From DATKGL01 sp035510455 (GTDB taxonomy: Bacteria; Patescibacteriota; Saccharimonadia; Saccharimonadales; UBA4665): a DNA stretch of 57,619 nucleotides. The stretch lies in contig DATKHB010000004.1 in the NCBI GenBank assembly GCA_035510455.1, positions 1-57,619 of the forward strand, written 5' to 3'. Within the stretch, counting starts at the first letter, position 1, and every line of letters begins with the position of its first letter. Made by a program: the position numbers and the translations under genes. The notes under the pieces are model-generated. The model was not told where the DNA came from and ran no database searches. It worked only from the letters and a program-made list of their open reading frames with translations. Shown piece by piece: positions 25,349 to 33,889 of this stretch.

Positions 25349-26035
25349 TTACTGCGAGAAGCTAAAATTAGGCAGGATATTGTTATCAAAATCATTCTCA
25401 AACTGAGGTGATTCTGTCCAAAGTTCGATAGTTGAGTTTAGCAATGGCAAAATGACCATCGATCCATTAACGCTATTGTTGCTTTGATCATTGGTTGTAA
25501 ACTGCCCATTAATCATTACACCGGTAATATTCGGATTACTGGGTAGTTTGTATGGAGTTACCTTTATCTGTTGCTGCTGGGTTGGTTGGGTAAAAGTACT
25601 GACTTCAGTGGCATACGACTGATTAATAACCTGAACCCTTAAGGCAAAAACACTGCTGGTGCTAGCTATATTCGGGACAACACCAGGGTTAAAGTAACCA
25701 TCAATCGGAGTTTGGCTGGTTGCATCCTCGGCAACGTAGCCACTCCAGTTCTTCGGATACTTTATAATAATTGACCCAAATGCTTGCGGCCCCACATAAG
25801 TATCAAGAGGTTTTTCCGCCTTCAAGGCATACTGAGCAGCATCTGTGGCCTCTGTTTGATTTTTCGCGCCAGCAACGGCTACGGCAACTTTCTGACTGAC
25901 ATTATTTTTGTAGTCTTGCCTGCTACCGTACGCCCACACTCCAAATACTACCGATAATACAAGCAGAAAAATGCTCACGACAAGTAATATAGTCGTGTTA
26001 ACTGATCCTTGCTGATTGTGAGTCATAATGCTCAT
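25349..26035 (-). CDS. Membrane-anchored extracellular protein of unknown function
   Basis: The 228-residue protein has one N-terminal helix (about 15-35, TILLVVSIFLLVLSVVFGVWAYG) and an outer part with little charge, rich in Gln, Asn, Thr and Val. The segment AFGSIIIKYPKNWSGYVAED looks like the start of a PsbP-like or similar beta domain that is common in uncharacterised surface proteins. The family cannot be named. It precedes the pseudokinase gene by 36 bp and follows a methyltransferase gene by 48 bp on the same strand. Confidence 0.7.
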   Translation of the reverse strand: MSIMTHNQQGSVNTTILLVVSIFLLVLSVVFGVWAYGSRQDYKNNVSQKVAVAVAGAKNQTEATDAAQYALKAEKPLDTYVGPQAFGSIIIKYPKNWSGYVAEDATSQTPIDGYFNPGVVPNIASTSSVFALRVQVINQSYATEVSTFTQPTQQQQIKVTPYKLPSNPNITGVMINGQFTTNDQSNNSVNGSMVILPLLNSTIELWTESPQFENDFDNNILPNFSFSQ

Positions 26036-26083
26036 GTTAACTAATTTATTAACTCCTGTAAAGTATTGAGCTATAGCCCATAA

Positions 26084-26587
26084 TCAACGGCTGGCTTTTG
26101 GTGTAAATTTATAGATCATCAGACCGTCAACTACCCTGTCAGGTTTCCGATTTGGGAACTTAAAGGCAAAGCTTACCACTGTAACTGGGCGTGTTATTTC
26201 TTGAACAATTTTTTTATCCAATTTTGCCATAACTCTACCTAGCCCAAAAACATATATAGCGTCAGCTGAAGACAGAGATAGTTTCCAATAATTCTTCCAT
26301 AAAACGGTTACTAGGCCTTTGTATTTGCGGCATCTTATCTTGCTATATAGAACAAGTACAGGATTAATCTCAGCACCAATACACTTAACGCCGTTTTCAG
26401 CAGCCGCAACCAGGAGTCTGCCATCACCACTGCCTAGTTCAAATAGAACCTGATCGGGCTTTAAATTTAACATTTTAATCGATTCTTTAACTTGTTTATT
26501 TAATGTTGGTAGATATGGGGGCCCAAAAAGTAACGATGAACCGAATAAAAGCACCACTGACGCGCCAAAAAGAAGAAGAAAAATCAT
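26084..26587 (-). CDS. Membrane-anchored class I SAM-dependent methyltransferase
   Basis: An N-terminal hydrophobic helix (IFLLLFGASVVLLFGSSLLFG) anchors a small Rossmann domain. Motif I is VLFELGSGDGRLLVAAAENG, followed by GAEINPVLV (motif II). The 167-residue length covers only the SAM-binding core, and the substrate is unknown. Its ATG overlaps the xseB stop in a TAATG junction, so it is translationally coupled to exonuclease VII genes. Confidence 0.82.
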   Translation of the reverse strand: MIFLLLFGASVVLLFGSSLLFGPPYLPTLNKQVKESIKMLNLKPDQVLFELGSGDGRLLVAAAENGVKCIGAEINPVLVLYSKIRCRKYKGLVTVLWKNYWKLSLSSADAIYVFGLGRVMAKLDKKIVQEITRPVTVVSFAFKFPNRKPDRVVDGLMIYKFTPKASR

Positions 26588-26793
26588 TATTCTATATTTT
26601 TATCGGAATTAATTTTTTCTACCGTATTTTTGACCGTTTTTAGGTACTCTTTTAAATCTTTTATGATTTCTCGACCACGCTTATATAGAACCAAGGCATT
26701 ATCTACACCGATATTTGGGTCTTGTAATTTAGTAATTAGCTCTTCGAGTTCTAAATTTAACTGGTCGTAGCTTAATTTTTTAGCCATTGTCAT
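26587..26793 (-). CDS. xseB: Exodeoxyribonuclease VII small subunit
   Basis: This 68-residue helical protein has the XseB pattern YDQLNLELEELITKLQDPNIGVDNALVLYKRG. Several copies wrap each XseA chain. It follows xseA by 4 bp. The Met at residue 3 is an alternative start. Confidence 0.92.
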   Translation of the reverse strand: MTMAKKLSYDQLNLELEELITKLQDPNIGVDNALVLYKRGREIIKDLKEYLKTVKNTVEKINSDKNIE

Positions 26794-26797
26794 TTAA

Positions 26798-27934
26798 TTA
26801 GCGATATTTCTTCCCTCTTATGATCTTGTCCTTAACTAACGTTAGGAGCTCCCCATCTGAAAAATCTATATCCACTATATCATCCTTCTTCACCTGCCGG
26901 ACGCTTCTAATAATTAAACGGTTGGCATCTCTTACCAAAGCATAGCCGCGCTTCAAGGGAGCGTTGGGGTCTAATAAAGCGATAATTTTTTCATTGATCG
27001 CGAGTTTATCGCTAGTTGATGCTAATAATTTATCTATCGACTCCGATAAATCACCCTTTTGGTCGTCTATCTCACGTTCAATCATAGTCAGGTAGTCTCT
27101 AAAGTCTTCGTCCATCATGATTCTTATTTCATCTAATCGGCGGTTAACATCCTTCTTGTCAGGTACGAGTATTTGAGCAGCATTGGTCGGCGTACTGGCT
27201 CGTTTATCGGCGGCCGCTTCGGCTAAACTGTAGTCCCTTTCGTGCCCAATAGCGACTAGTGTTGGGATCCGGCTGCCAGCAATCGATCTTACTAAATTTT
27301 CGTTATTAAATACCTGCAGATCGTCTAAACTTCCGCCGCCCCTAGTTATCACTATTACATCTAGTTCTTGATTGTGTTGGTTCAGCCAGTTAATAGCCGC
27401 AATTATTTGGCCTTCAGCTAATTCTCCCTGCACCTGGACATCATTTAGATAGATAGTTGAGCCCACCCATCGATCATTAATAATTTTTATAAAATCACTA
27501 TAGGCAGCTGATTCCGAAGATGTAATCAACCCAATATTTTTTGCAGGATAGACTATGCTTCTTTTTCGAGTTTCATCGAATAAACCTTCTTTGGTTAGTT
27601 TTTCTTCTAGGAGTTTCTGGGCCTGTTTTATTGTGCCTTGCCCACTAAATTGGATATTATGGACATTCAAGCTAAAGCCGTATTGTCTGTGTAGATATGG
27701 TGAAGCGAGGACCTTTAATTGCATGCCATCCTCCAAAGGACCGGGCAAATTATACACGGTGCCAAAGAAATGAACGGATGCGTCACTATCTTTTAAGTCA
27801 AAATATACCCATTTGTTCTTACTCACTCTGAAATTAGATAGCTCACCGTTTATGAATAACCGAGGGTAGGCAAACTCGAGCGTTTGATTAAATAAATCAA
27901 CGAATTCGCCGACACTAAGCTCAAGATCGGGCAT
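26798..27934 (-). CDS. xseA: Exodeoxyribonuclease VII large subunit
   Basis: XseA is the catalytic subunit of the single-strand exonuclease. The N-terminal OB fold starts LSVGEFVDLFNQTLEFAYPRLFINGELS. The nuclease core includes PAKNIGLITSSESAAYSDF, ITRGGGSLDDLQVFN and GHERDYSLAEAAADKRASTPTNAA. The C-terminal coiled coil is short and the protein ends with RGYALVRD, giving 378 residues compared with about 450 in E. coli. It lies 3 bp after the flippase-like gene and 4 bp before xseB. Confidence 0.94.
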   Translation of the reverse strand: MPDLELSVGEFVDLFNQTLEFAYPRLFINGELSNFRVSKNKWVYFDLKDSDASVHFFGTVYNLPGPLEDGMQLKVLASPYLHRQYGFSLNVHNIQFSGQGTIKQAQKLLEEKLTKEGLFDETRKRSIVYPAKNIGLITSSESAAYSDFIKIINDRWVGSTIYLNDVQVQGELAEGQIIAAINWLNQHNQELDVIVITRGGGSLDDLQVFNNENLVRSIAGSRIPTLVAIGHERDYSLAEAAADKRASTPTNAAQILVPDKKDVNRRLDEIRIMMDEDFRDYLTMIEREIDDQKGDLSESIDKLLASTSDKLAINEKIIALLDPNAPLKRGYALVRDANRLIIRSVRQVKKDDIVDIDFSDGELLTLVKDKIIRGKKYR

Positions 27935-27937
27935 AAT

Positions 27938-28975
27938 TTATGCCTCTTTGGGACGACTTAAGGCTTTGTGGTAGAAATAATAACCTGGCGGTAGCTGTAT
28001 CAAAGTATTAAGAATCCTATACATGACCACTACCGGGATACTTAAGTTGATCGGTATGCCTGCGGCGGCCAAAACAGCGGTCATTATAGCTTCGTATGTA
28101 CCAATGCCTCCAGGTAAAACAGAGATTAGGCCGGCAAAATTCGCCACTGAATAGGCCAAGATTATTGCCCCGATATTTACCCAATGCCCAAAAGCTACAT
28201 AAACAAAGTAGACGGCCAAGACTTCAGTTAAATTAGCTAACAAAGCATACATAAGTGGAGCGCCTAGACGTTTATAGTTGTCCTGGATTAAACGGTAATT
28301 ATTGTGTAATTCATCTACGATCTCGTGGACTCGCTTTAATTTGATTGTCTCTGGATGTTTTGGTCGAAAGACCTTAATAATACGATTAAGTGACCTGGTC
28401 AATGCTGAGAAAGTGGCGTTAATCCGAGTTCGACTACCAATGATGTAAAGAAATCCTCCGTTTAGAACTATAACTAACGTGGTAATCGAACTTGCGACTA
28501 ATATGGTGACGTCGTTAACGTGTCCGCCAACCGACAAAAAAAGTAAACCAACGATTAGCAGTATCTCGAAAGATATAAATATTAGAACCAATTTGATTAG
28601 CTGAACGACCGTGGCCTTACTACCGGTAATACCCTCCTCATTAGATCGCATCCGTACGCCAAAATAAGAAACCCCAGATACCCCACCACTAGGGAAAACT
28701 CCGTTCACGAAGTTAAGCTCTAAGGACATTTTGTATAGAAAACTGTAGCTTATTTTATTACCAACAATATCAAATAAGCCTTGGTATAACTTAGCTTGGG
28801 CGTGATAATTCAAAGCCTCTATGGGTACGAGCAAAAGTAGCGCCCAGGCGTTAACGTGCGACAAGTCATCCAGCGTACTTACTAGTTCCTTGCGAATTGC
28901 GTAGATAATAATAACCAGAACAAAGATAGTTAAAATATTGAGCAACATCTTCCAATGCTGCTTGATATAACGCAT
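27938..28975 (-). CDS. Lysylphosphatidylglycerol synthase/UPF0104-type membrane protein
   Basis: This 345-residue integral membrane protein has about eight helices. The segment ELNFVNGVFPSGGVSGVSYFG and a late GLISVLPGGIGTYEAIMTAVL are hallmarks of the LPG synthase transmembrane family, whose members include lipid flippases. There is no soluble aminoacyl-transferase domain, so it probably flips or translocates a lipid rather than synthesises one. It is divergent from the plus-strand gene at 29023, with 47 bp between start codons. Confidence 0.83.
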   Translation of the reverse strand: MRYIKQHWKMLLNILTIFVLVIIIYAIRKELVSTLDDLSHVNAWALLLLVPIEALNYHAQAKLYQGLFDIVGNKISYSFLYKMSLELNFVNGVFPSGGVSGVSYFGVRMRSNEEGITGSKATVVQLIKLVLIFISFEILLIVGLLFLSVGGHVNDVTILVASSITTLVIVLNGGFLYIIGSRTRINATFSALTRSLNRIIKVFRPKHPETIKLKRVHEIVDELHNNYRLIQDNYKRLGAPLMYALLANLTEVLAVYFVYVAFGHWVNIGAIILAYSVANFAGLISVLPGGIGTYEAIMTAVLAAAGIPINLSIPVVVMYRILNTLIQLPPGYYFYHKALSRPKEA

Positions 28976-29010
28976 GACGTTTATTATACCGAAAATTTTC
29001 TAAGTAGCGT

Positions 29011-29016
29011 TATACT
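29011..29016 (+). promoter_or_regulatory. -10 box of the TRM11-like gene
   Basis: TATACT ends 6 nt before the ATG at 29023, which would give a leaderless transcript. The -35 region is not recognisable. Confidence 0.5.
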
Positions 29017-29022
29017 GCCTTT

Positions 29023-30231
29023 ATGGCAAAACAGAGTTTATTTATCTTGGGTCGGCAACCGATACTTAGTTGTGTAGAGCTAGAGAGCCTATACAAGGGT
29101 TTCGGCAAACAGCGCGTTGGTGACGTTGGCATGTTAATTAATATCGACCCCGAAGAAGTAGATTTTGAACGGCTTGGCGGCTCCGTACGACTCTGTGAAG
29201 CATTGAATATCATAGATAACAAATCGTGGTCAGAGATTGAAAAATATTTAATACAAAATGTAGAGAAATATTTAGGTAATATGCCCGAATCAAAGCTCAA
29301 TATCGGGGTTAGCGCCTTTGAACTATCTGTCGACCCCAAACAGATCATGTCTCTAGAGCTAAACATCAAGAGAATGGCTAAGCAGGAGCTCGGCCGCTCT
29401 GTTCGCTTCATACCAAACAAAGACAAGGCTCTTAACAGTGCTCAGGTTATACATAACAATCTTCTGGATAAAAATGGTCTGGAGCTAATCATTGTAGGAG
29501 AAAAAACTCGGGCTATAGTGGCTAAGACAATCAAAATTCAAAATATCGCCGATTACTCGGAGCGCGACTATGGAAGACCAAAGCGCGACCCGCGCGTCGG
29601 CATGCTACCCCCTAAACTAGCTCAGATAATGGTTAATCTAACTGCTGGGAACGATAACGAAGTCGATAAGGATAATCCTCCGATGATTCTTGATCCTTTT
29701 TGTGGTACCGGAGTTGTCCTGCAGGAAGCGTTGTTGATGGGTTATAAAGCCTATGGTACCGATATAGACGAACGTATGGTCAATTATTCCAGGACAAACA
29801 TTAACGAATGGCTCAGTAACCGAATACGAAGGCCGTTTAGCGCTCCAGCAACTATTGAAATTGGCGACGCCACCATTTACAAATGGCACCAGCCGTTTGA
29901 ATTAGTAGTCAGCGAGACTTATCTTGGAAGAGCCCTGGTTAGCCTACCGCCAGAAGATAAATTGATAGACATTCAAAGAACATGCAATACGATCATCGAA
30001 AAATTTCTAATTAACTTATCTAAACAAGTTCCCAGCGGTTTTCTGGCGTGTCTAGCGTTACCGGCTTGGAGAAAACCAAATGGATCACTTTTAAGATTGC
30101 CACTGATTGACCGTATCAACGATTTAGGTTACAATTCTGTGAGCTTTGAGTACGCTAACAATGCTCCGTTGATATACAGCAGAGAGACTCAGATTGTTGC
30201 TCGAGAAATATTGTTATTAAAGAGAAAGTAA
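29023..30231 (+). CDS. TRM11-like RNA methyltransferase
   Basis: The N-terminal half (to about 185) resembles the THUMP-containing region of Trm11/Trm-G10 enzymes, which methylate guanine N2 in tRNA. The catalytic half has MLPPKLAQIMVNL, then motif I LDPFCGTGVVLQEALLMG and motif II YGTDIDERMV. Motif IV, normally D/N-PPY, reads SETYLGRAL, so substrate or chemistry may differ. With 402 residues it is complete. The stop is followed after one base by the rpmA start, tying it to a ribosomal protein gene. Confidence 0.85.
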   Translation: MAKQSLFILGRQPILSCVELESLYKGFGKQRVGDVGMLINIDPEEVDFERLGGSVRLCEALNIIDNKSWSEIEKYLIQNVEKYLGNMPESKLNIGVSAFELSVDPKQIMSLELNIKRMAKQELGRSVRFIPNKDKALNSAQVIHNNLLDKNGLELIIVGEKTRAIVAKTIKIQNIADYSERDYGRPKRDPRVGMLPPKLAQIMVNLTAGNDNEVDKDNPPMILDPFCGTGVVLQEALLMGYKAYGTDIDERMVNYSRTNINEWLSNRIRRPFSAPATIEIGDATIYKWHQPFELVVSETYLGRALVSLPPEDKLIDIQRTCNTIIEKFLINLSKQVPSGFLACLALPAWRKPNGSLLRLPLIDRINDLGYNSVSFEYANNAPLIYSRETQIVAREILLLKRK

Positions 30232-30232
30232 A

Positions 30233-30505
30233 ATGTCACACGTTAAAGCCGGTGGAACAGCCAAAAACATTCATGACAGTCCGGGCCAGAGACTAGGAGT
30301 GAAGCTTTTTGGCGGCGAGAAAGTTAAGACAGGACAGGTTATTGTCAGACAAGTAGGGTTGAGCAAACGCCCCGGTAAAGGTGCTAATATTAGCCGAAAC
30401 TTTACAATCCACGCCCAAAAAGACGGTACAGTTACTTATAGAACCCGAAAAGTTAAGCGTTTTACGGGCAAGACAGTTTATCGAACCGAAGTAACCGTCG
30501 AGTAG
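30233..30505 (+). CDS. rpmA: 50S ribosomal protein L27
   Basis: L27 lies at the peptidyl-transferase centre. The N-terminus SHVKAGGTAKNIHDSPGQRLGVKLFGGEKV matches the family, with the flexible end directly exposed and no cleavable extension. The C-terminal part VKAGQ-like stretch reads VKTGQVIVRQVG. The usual neighbours rplU and obg are absent; it is coupled to the methyltransferase gene. It converges on a response regulator gene with zero bases between the stop codons. Confidence 0.96.
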   Translation: MSHVKAGGTAKNIHDSPGQRLGVKLFGGEKVKTGQVIVRQVGLSKRPGKGANISRNFTIHAQKDGTVTYRTRKVKRFTGKTVYRTEVTVE

Positions 30506-30934
30506 TTAGCCAGTCTGCAGGCCTAGGTGATGTCTGATTCTTTCGATGACATCCGCTATAACAACTTGAGACTTTACCAAGTAATCATCGGCCCCAAGAT
30601 CTTCTGCTCTTTTTTTATCGCTCTCTTGACTTAGGGCAGTTAACATAATAATTTTCACATTGGCCGTCTCCGGGGTATTCCTCAGTATATCTAAAACGTC
30701 AAAGCCGTTTACTTTCGGCATCATTACATCCAATAGGATTAAATCCGGGCGATAATCAGTGGCGGTGGCTAATGCTTCTTCTCCGTTCTTAACCCTTCTA
30801 ACATCAAACCCTTCAACCTTCAGCCTTGTTAAGTAAACACTAGCTAAAGCATCGTCATCTTCGACCATCAATATTCTTTTTAACTTAGAGGCATATTGAT
30901 CCGTTTTAGTCGGAGGAGTTTGTGTATCTTCCAT
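30506..30934 (-). CDS. Single-domain response regulator
   Basis: This 142-residue receiver has a 20-residue hydrophilic N-terminus, then ILMVEDDDALASVYLTRL, the phospho-acceptor Asp in DLILLDVMMPK, MLTALS and YLVKSQ. It lacks an output domain. It is a close paralogue of the receiver at 2187-3440. No kinase is next to it; pyrG lies 14 bp upstream on the same strand. Its stop codon touches the rpmA stop from the opposite strand. Confidence 0.9.
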   Translation of the reverse strand: MEDTQTPPTKTDQYASKLKRILMVEDDDALASVYLTRLKVEGFDVRRVKNGEEALATATDYRPDLILLDVMMPKVNGFDVLDILRNTPETANVKIIMLTALSQESDKKRAEDLGADDYLVKSQVVIADVIERIRHHLGLQTG

Positions 30935-30948
30935 GCAGTTACCCTAAC

Positions 30949-32562
30949 TTATTTCAAATTCTTTTGCAATAAACTTACAACAAAGCCATTGAAAAGCGGG
31001 TGTGGACGATTCGGCCTGGACTTGAATTCTGGATGATATTGACTAGCTATAAAAAACGGGTGATTAATCCCTTCTATGACTTCTACTAAATTGCCATCGG
31101 GGGACACTCCAACCGTTTTAAAGCCCCAGGACTCGTATCGATCAACATAATCATTGTTGCATTCGTACCTGTGCCTATGGCGCTCAACGATTTTGGTCCC
31201 ACGGTAAAGCTTTGCCGTTAGGCTGTCTTTATCAAGAATACACGGATAATTACCTAGCCTCATGCTTCCACCGGTATTTTCTTTGCCCTTCTGATCGGGC
31301 ATAGTATCAATGACTTTATCCGGAGACGAACTATCAAATTCGGCAGAGTTAGCCAAGCTAAGTCCTGCTTTCCTAGCTCCACCTATTACGGCAACGTGCA
31401 GACCCAGACAAAGTCCTAGATATGGTATTTTCTTTGTTAGAGCTACTTGCGCAGCTTTTATCATGCCTTCTATCCCCCTATCCCCAAAACCTCCCGGGAC
31501 AACGATCCCGTCAACCCTAGAAAGTTCTCTAGAAGCTACAGCGTTAGTTAATAACTTTTCGGCGCTAATCCATATTATCTGGACATTAACGTTATTCCAC
31601 CAGCCAGCAGATCGCAAGGCTTCAAAAACTGACATATAAGTATCTTGGTTATCTAGATACTTGGCCACAATTCCAATTTTAATGCGTTTAGAATGTTTAG
31701 TGGTTGCTCGAGTTACCACCTCTTCCCAGGCTGACAATTTTGGCTTTGAATCCTTGAGTTTTAGCCTGCGGCACAAGGCCCTACCGATACCGTCCTTTTC
31801 CAGCGTCAAAGGCACTTCATAAATAGTCGAGGCGTTTGGTAGTAGCGCAATGGCTTCTTTGTTTACGCCAGAGAAAAGACTAAGCTTTTCTTTGATATTC
31901 GGGTTGGTCGGTTCTTCACTTCTTGCAACTAAAATATCCGGCGTAATTCCTAGGCCCCTAAGATCTCGAACAGAATTCTGCGCCGGTTTACTCTTTATTT
32001 CTTTGCTGGTCCCAAGATAAGGCAAATAAACGACATGGACATAAGCGCAGTGTTCGCTGCCTACCCTTAACGATAGCTCTCTTATCGCCTCAATGAAGCT
32101 TAGTGATTCATAATCTCCAACCGTGCCGCCAATTTCAACAATATGTACATCAGAGCCCTGGGCGGCGTCCTGTATATAATCCTGGATGGCAGAAGTTACC
32201 TGCGGGATTATCTGAACCGATTTACCTTGATACTTGCCCTCTCTCTCGTCTTGGATAACCTTCAGTAGTACTTTACCAGACATAAGAGAGCTTTTTGTAG
32301 TTAGCTCTTCATCTAGAAATCTTTCATAGTGGCCTAGATCTAGATCGGCTTCTGCGCCGTCTTTAGTGACGAAACATTCACCATGCTCGCGCGGATTTAG
32401 GGTACCAGCGTCAACATTGAGATAAGGATCACATTTTTGGATATTGACCTTCAGACCGCGCGCCCGCAGGAGATTACCTATTGATGCCGCTGTGATTCCC
32501 TTCCCGAGCCCGGAAAGCACACCCCCTGTCACAAACACATATTTAATCGGTCGTCTTGCCAA
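30949..32562 (-). CDS. pyrG: CTP synthase
   Basis: CTP synthase aminates UTP with glutamine-derived ammonia. The synthetase domain starts KYVFVTGGVLSGLGKGITAASIG. The class I amidotransferase domain has the catalytic Cys in GLCLGLH and the His-Glu pair in YHPEF. At 537 residues it is typical. The start is TTG, supported by GAGGG about 7 nt upstream. It is one of the few nucleotide-metabolism genes here. Confidence 0.97.
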   Translation of the reverse strand: MARRPIKYVFVTGGVLSGLGKGITAASIGNLLRARGLKVNIQKCDPYLNVDAGTLNPREHGECFVTKDGAEADLDLGHYERFLDEELTTKSSLMSGKVLLKVIQDEREGKYQGKSVQIIPQVTSAIQDYIQDAAQGSDVHIVEIGGTVGDYESLSFIEAIRELSLRVGSEHCAYVHVVYLPYLGTSKEIKSKPAQNSVRDLRGLGITPDILVARSEEPTNPNIKEKLSLFSGVNKEAIALLPNASTIYEVPLTLEKDGIGRALCRRLKLKDSKPKLSAWEEVVTRATTKHSKRIKIGIVAKYLDNQDTYMSVFEALRSAGWWNNVNVQIIWISAEKLLTNAVASRELSRVDGIVVPGGFGDRGIEGMIKAAQVALTKKIPYLGLCLGLHVAVIGGARKAGLSLANSAEFDSSSPDKVIDTMPDQKGKENTGGSMRLGNYPCILDKDSLTAKLYRGTKIVERHRHRYECNNDYVDRYESWGFKTVGVSPDGNLVEVIEGINHPFFIASQYHPEFKSRPNRPHPLFNGFVVSLLQKNLK

Positions 32563-32630
32563 GTATAACCCTCACGTTTAACTTCTTAGATACTACTCTA
32601 ATACCCTCGCCATGCGCAAGTATGAATCGG

Positions 32631-33830
32631 TCACGGGCTGCCATCTAGATACTGTATAGCCGCCTGTTCCTGTGGGTCACTTCCTGAACCAGTTGAACTG
32701 GCTGGCTCCGCTACAGTTTTATCCGGAGTGATACCAATATGATTAATATTTTTGCCATCGGGACGATACCAGTGAGCGATTGTTACTTTTAACTCTCCGC
32801 CACCACTCAGATTATTAATCTCCTGGACACTGCCCTTACCAAAGCTAGTCTCGCCTATCAGATAGGCCGCTTTGTTATCATGCAGCGCACCAGCAGTTAT
32901 TTCCGATGCGCTGGCACTACCAGCGTTTATCAGCACTACCGTAGGGATACCGTGAAGAATATCATTACCGGTAGACATGTAGGTCTGGATAACGGTATTG
33001 CCGCGCTTCTCCTGCATAATTAAGTCGTTACCGGGTACCCATAAGCTCGAGACGTTAACAGCGGCGGTCACTAAACCACCGGGGTCATTTCTTAGGTCTA
33101 AGATTACGCCCTTTACATTGTCTTTCTTAAAGGTCTGGGCCGCTGTTTGGGCCAAAGAAGAAGTGTCGGTGCTAAATTGAGAAATCGACATATAGCCAAT
33201 ATTGCCGTTAATCACTGAAGATGTCACGCTGGGGACGGTTATGTTCGCACGGGTAATCTTAAAAGTAAGCGCTGTACCGTTTCGATCAATAGACAATGTA
33301 ACCTGAGTGCCTGAAGGACCTCTAATATCATCAACAGCCTGGTCAATAGAGACTCCAGTTGTAGACTTGCCGTTAATGGCCGTGATTATGTCTTTTGCTT
33401 GTAACCCGGCCTTCGCTGCAGGCGTTTCGGCTAGAGGAGCAATGACCACTAGATTATTGTTTTGGTCTCCGAGTTCTGCGCCTATACCACTGAATGAGCC
33501 ATCCAGTTCGCTGTTAAAATCTTGAGCCTGAGACGGATTAAAATATTCGGTATAAGGATCGCCCGTCGCTTGGACGAGACCATTCTTTAGTCCATCGAGT
33601 ATTTGGCTGGTGGTTAATTTGCCGTCGTACTCACTTTTAACATCTTGATATACCTGATTGATTGTCGAGTAATTAAGATTATTAGGGAGACTAGAATTTT
33701 TACCGCTAACTTGATTTAAGTTTAGCCGCCCGGAACCAAGTAACCACCCAAGAATAAATATAACTATCAAAACAGCTATATACCTGAGAAATTTCAGATT
33801 TAAATATTGAGTAAGCTTTTTTGAAGCCAC
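32631..33830 (-). CDS. S41-family C-terminal processing protease with PDZ domain
   Basis: An N-terminal helix (about 15-33) anchors the protein outside the membrane. A PDZ domain (about 105-190, GIGAELGDQ to AAKAGLQAKDIITAINGK) precedes the protease domain, with the catalytic Ser in GSASASEITAGALHD and Lys in SFGKGSVQ. CtpA/Prc proteases trim cell-wall enzymes and other exported proteins. The start is GTG. Its neighbour is a CHAP peptidoglycan hydrolase gene 59 bp upstream, a possible substrate. Confidence 0.93.
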   Translation of the reverse strand: MASKKLTQYLNLKFLRYIAVLIVIFILGWLLGSGRLNLNQVSGKNSSLPNNLNYSTINQVYQDVKSEYDGKLTTSQILDGLKNGLVQATGDPYTEYFNPSQAQDFNSELDGSFSGIGAELGDQNNNLVVIAPLAETPAAKAGLQAKDIITAINGKSTTGVSIDQAVDDIRGPSGTQVTLSIDRNGTALTFKITRANITVPSVTSSVINGNIGYMSISQFSTDTSSLAQTAAQTFKKDNVKGVILDLRNDPGGLVTAAVNVSSLWVPGNDLIMQEKRGNTVIQTYMSTGNDILHGIPTVVLINAGSASASEITAGALHDNKAAYLIGETSFGKGSVQEINNLSGGGELKVTIAHWYRPDGKNINHIGITPDKTVAEPASSTGSGSDPQEQAAIQYLDGSP

Positions 33831-33889
33831 GCGTTAACCCCCGTTATCAAATTTTGACTACTTATATTTTAACCTAAATACCCTCAGAA

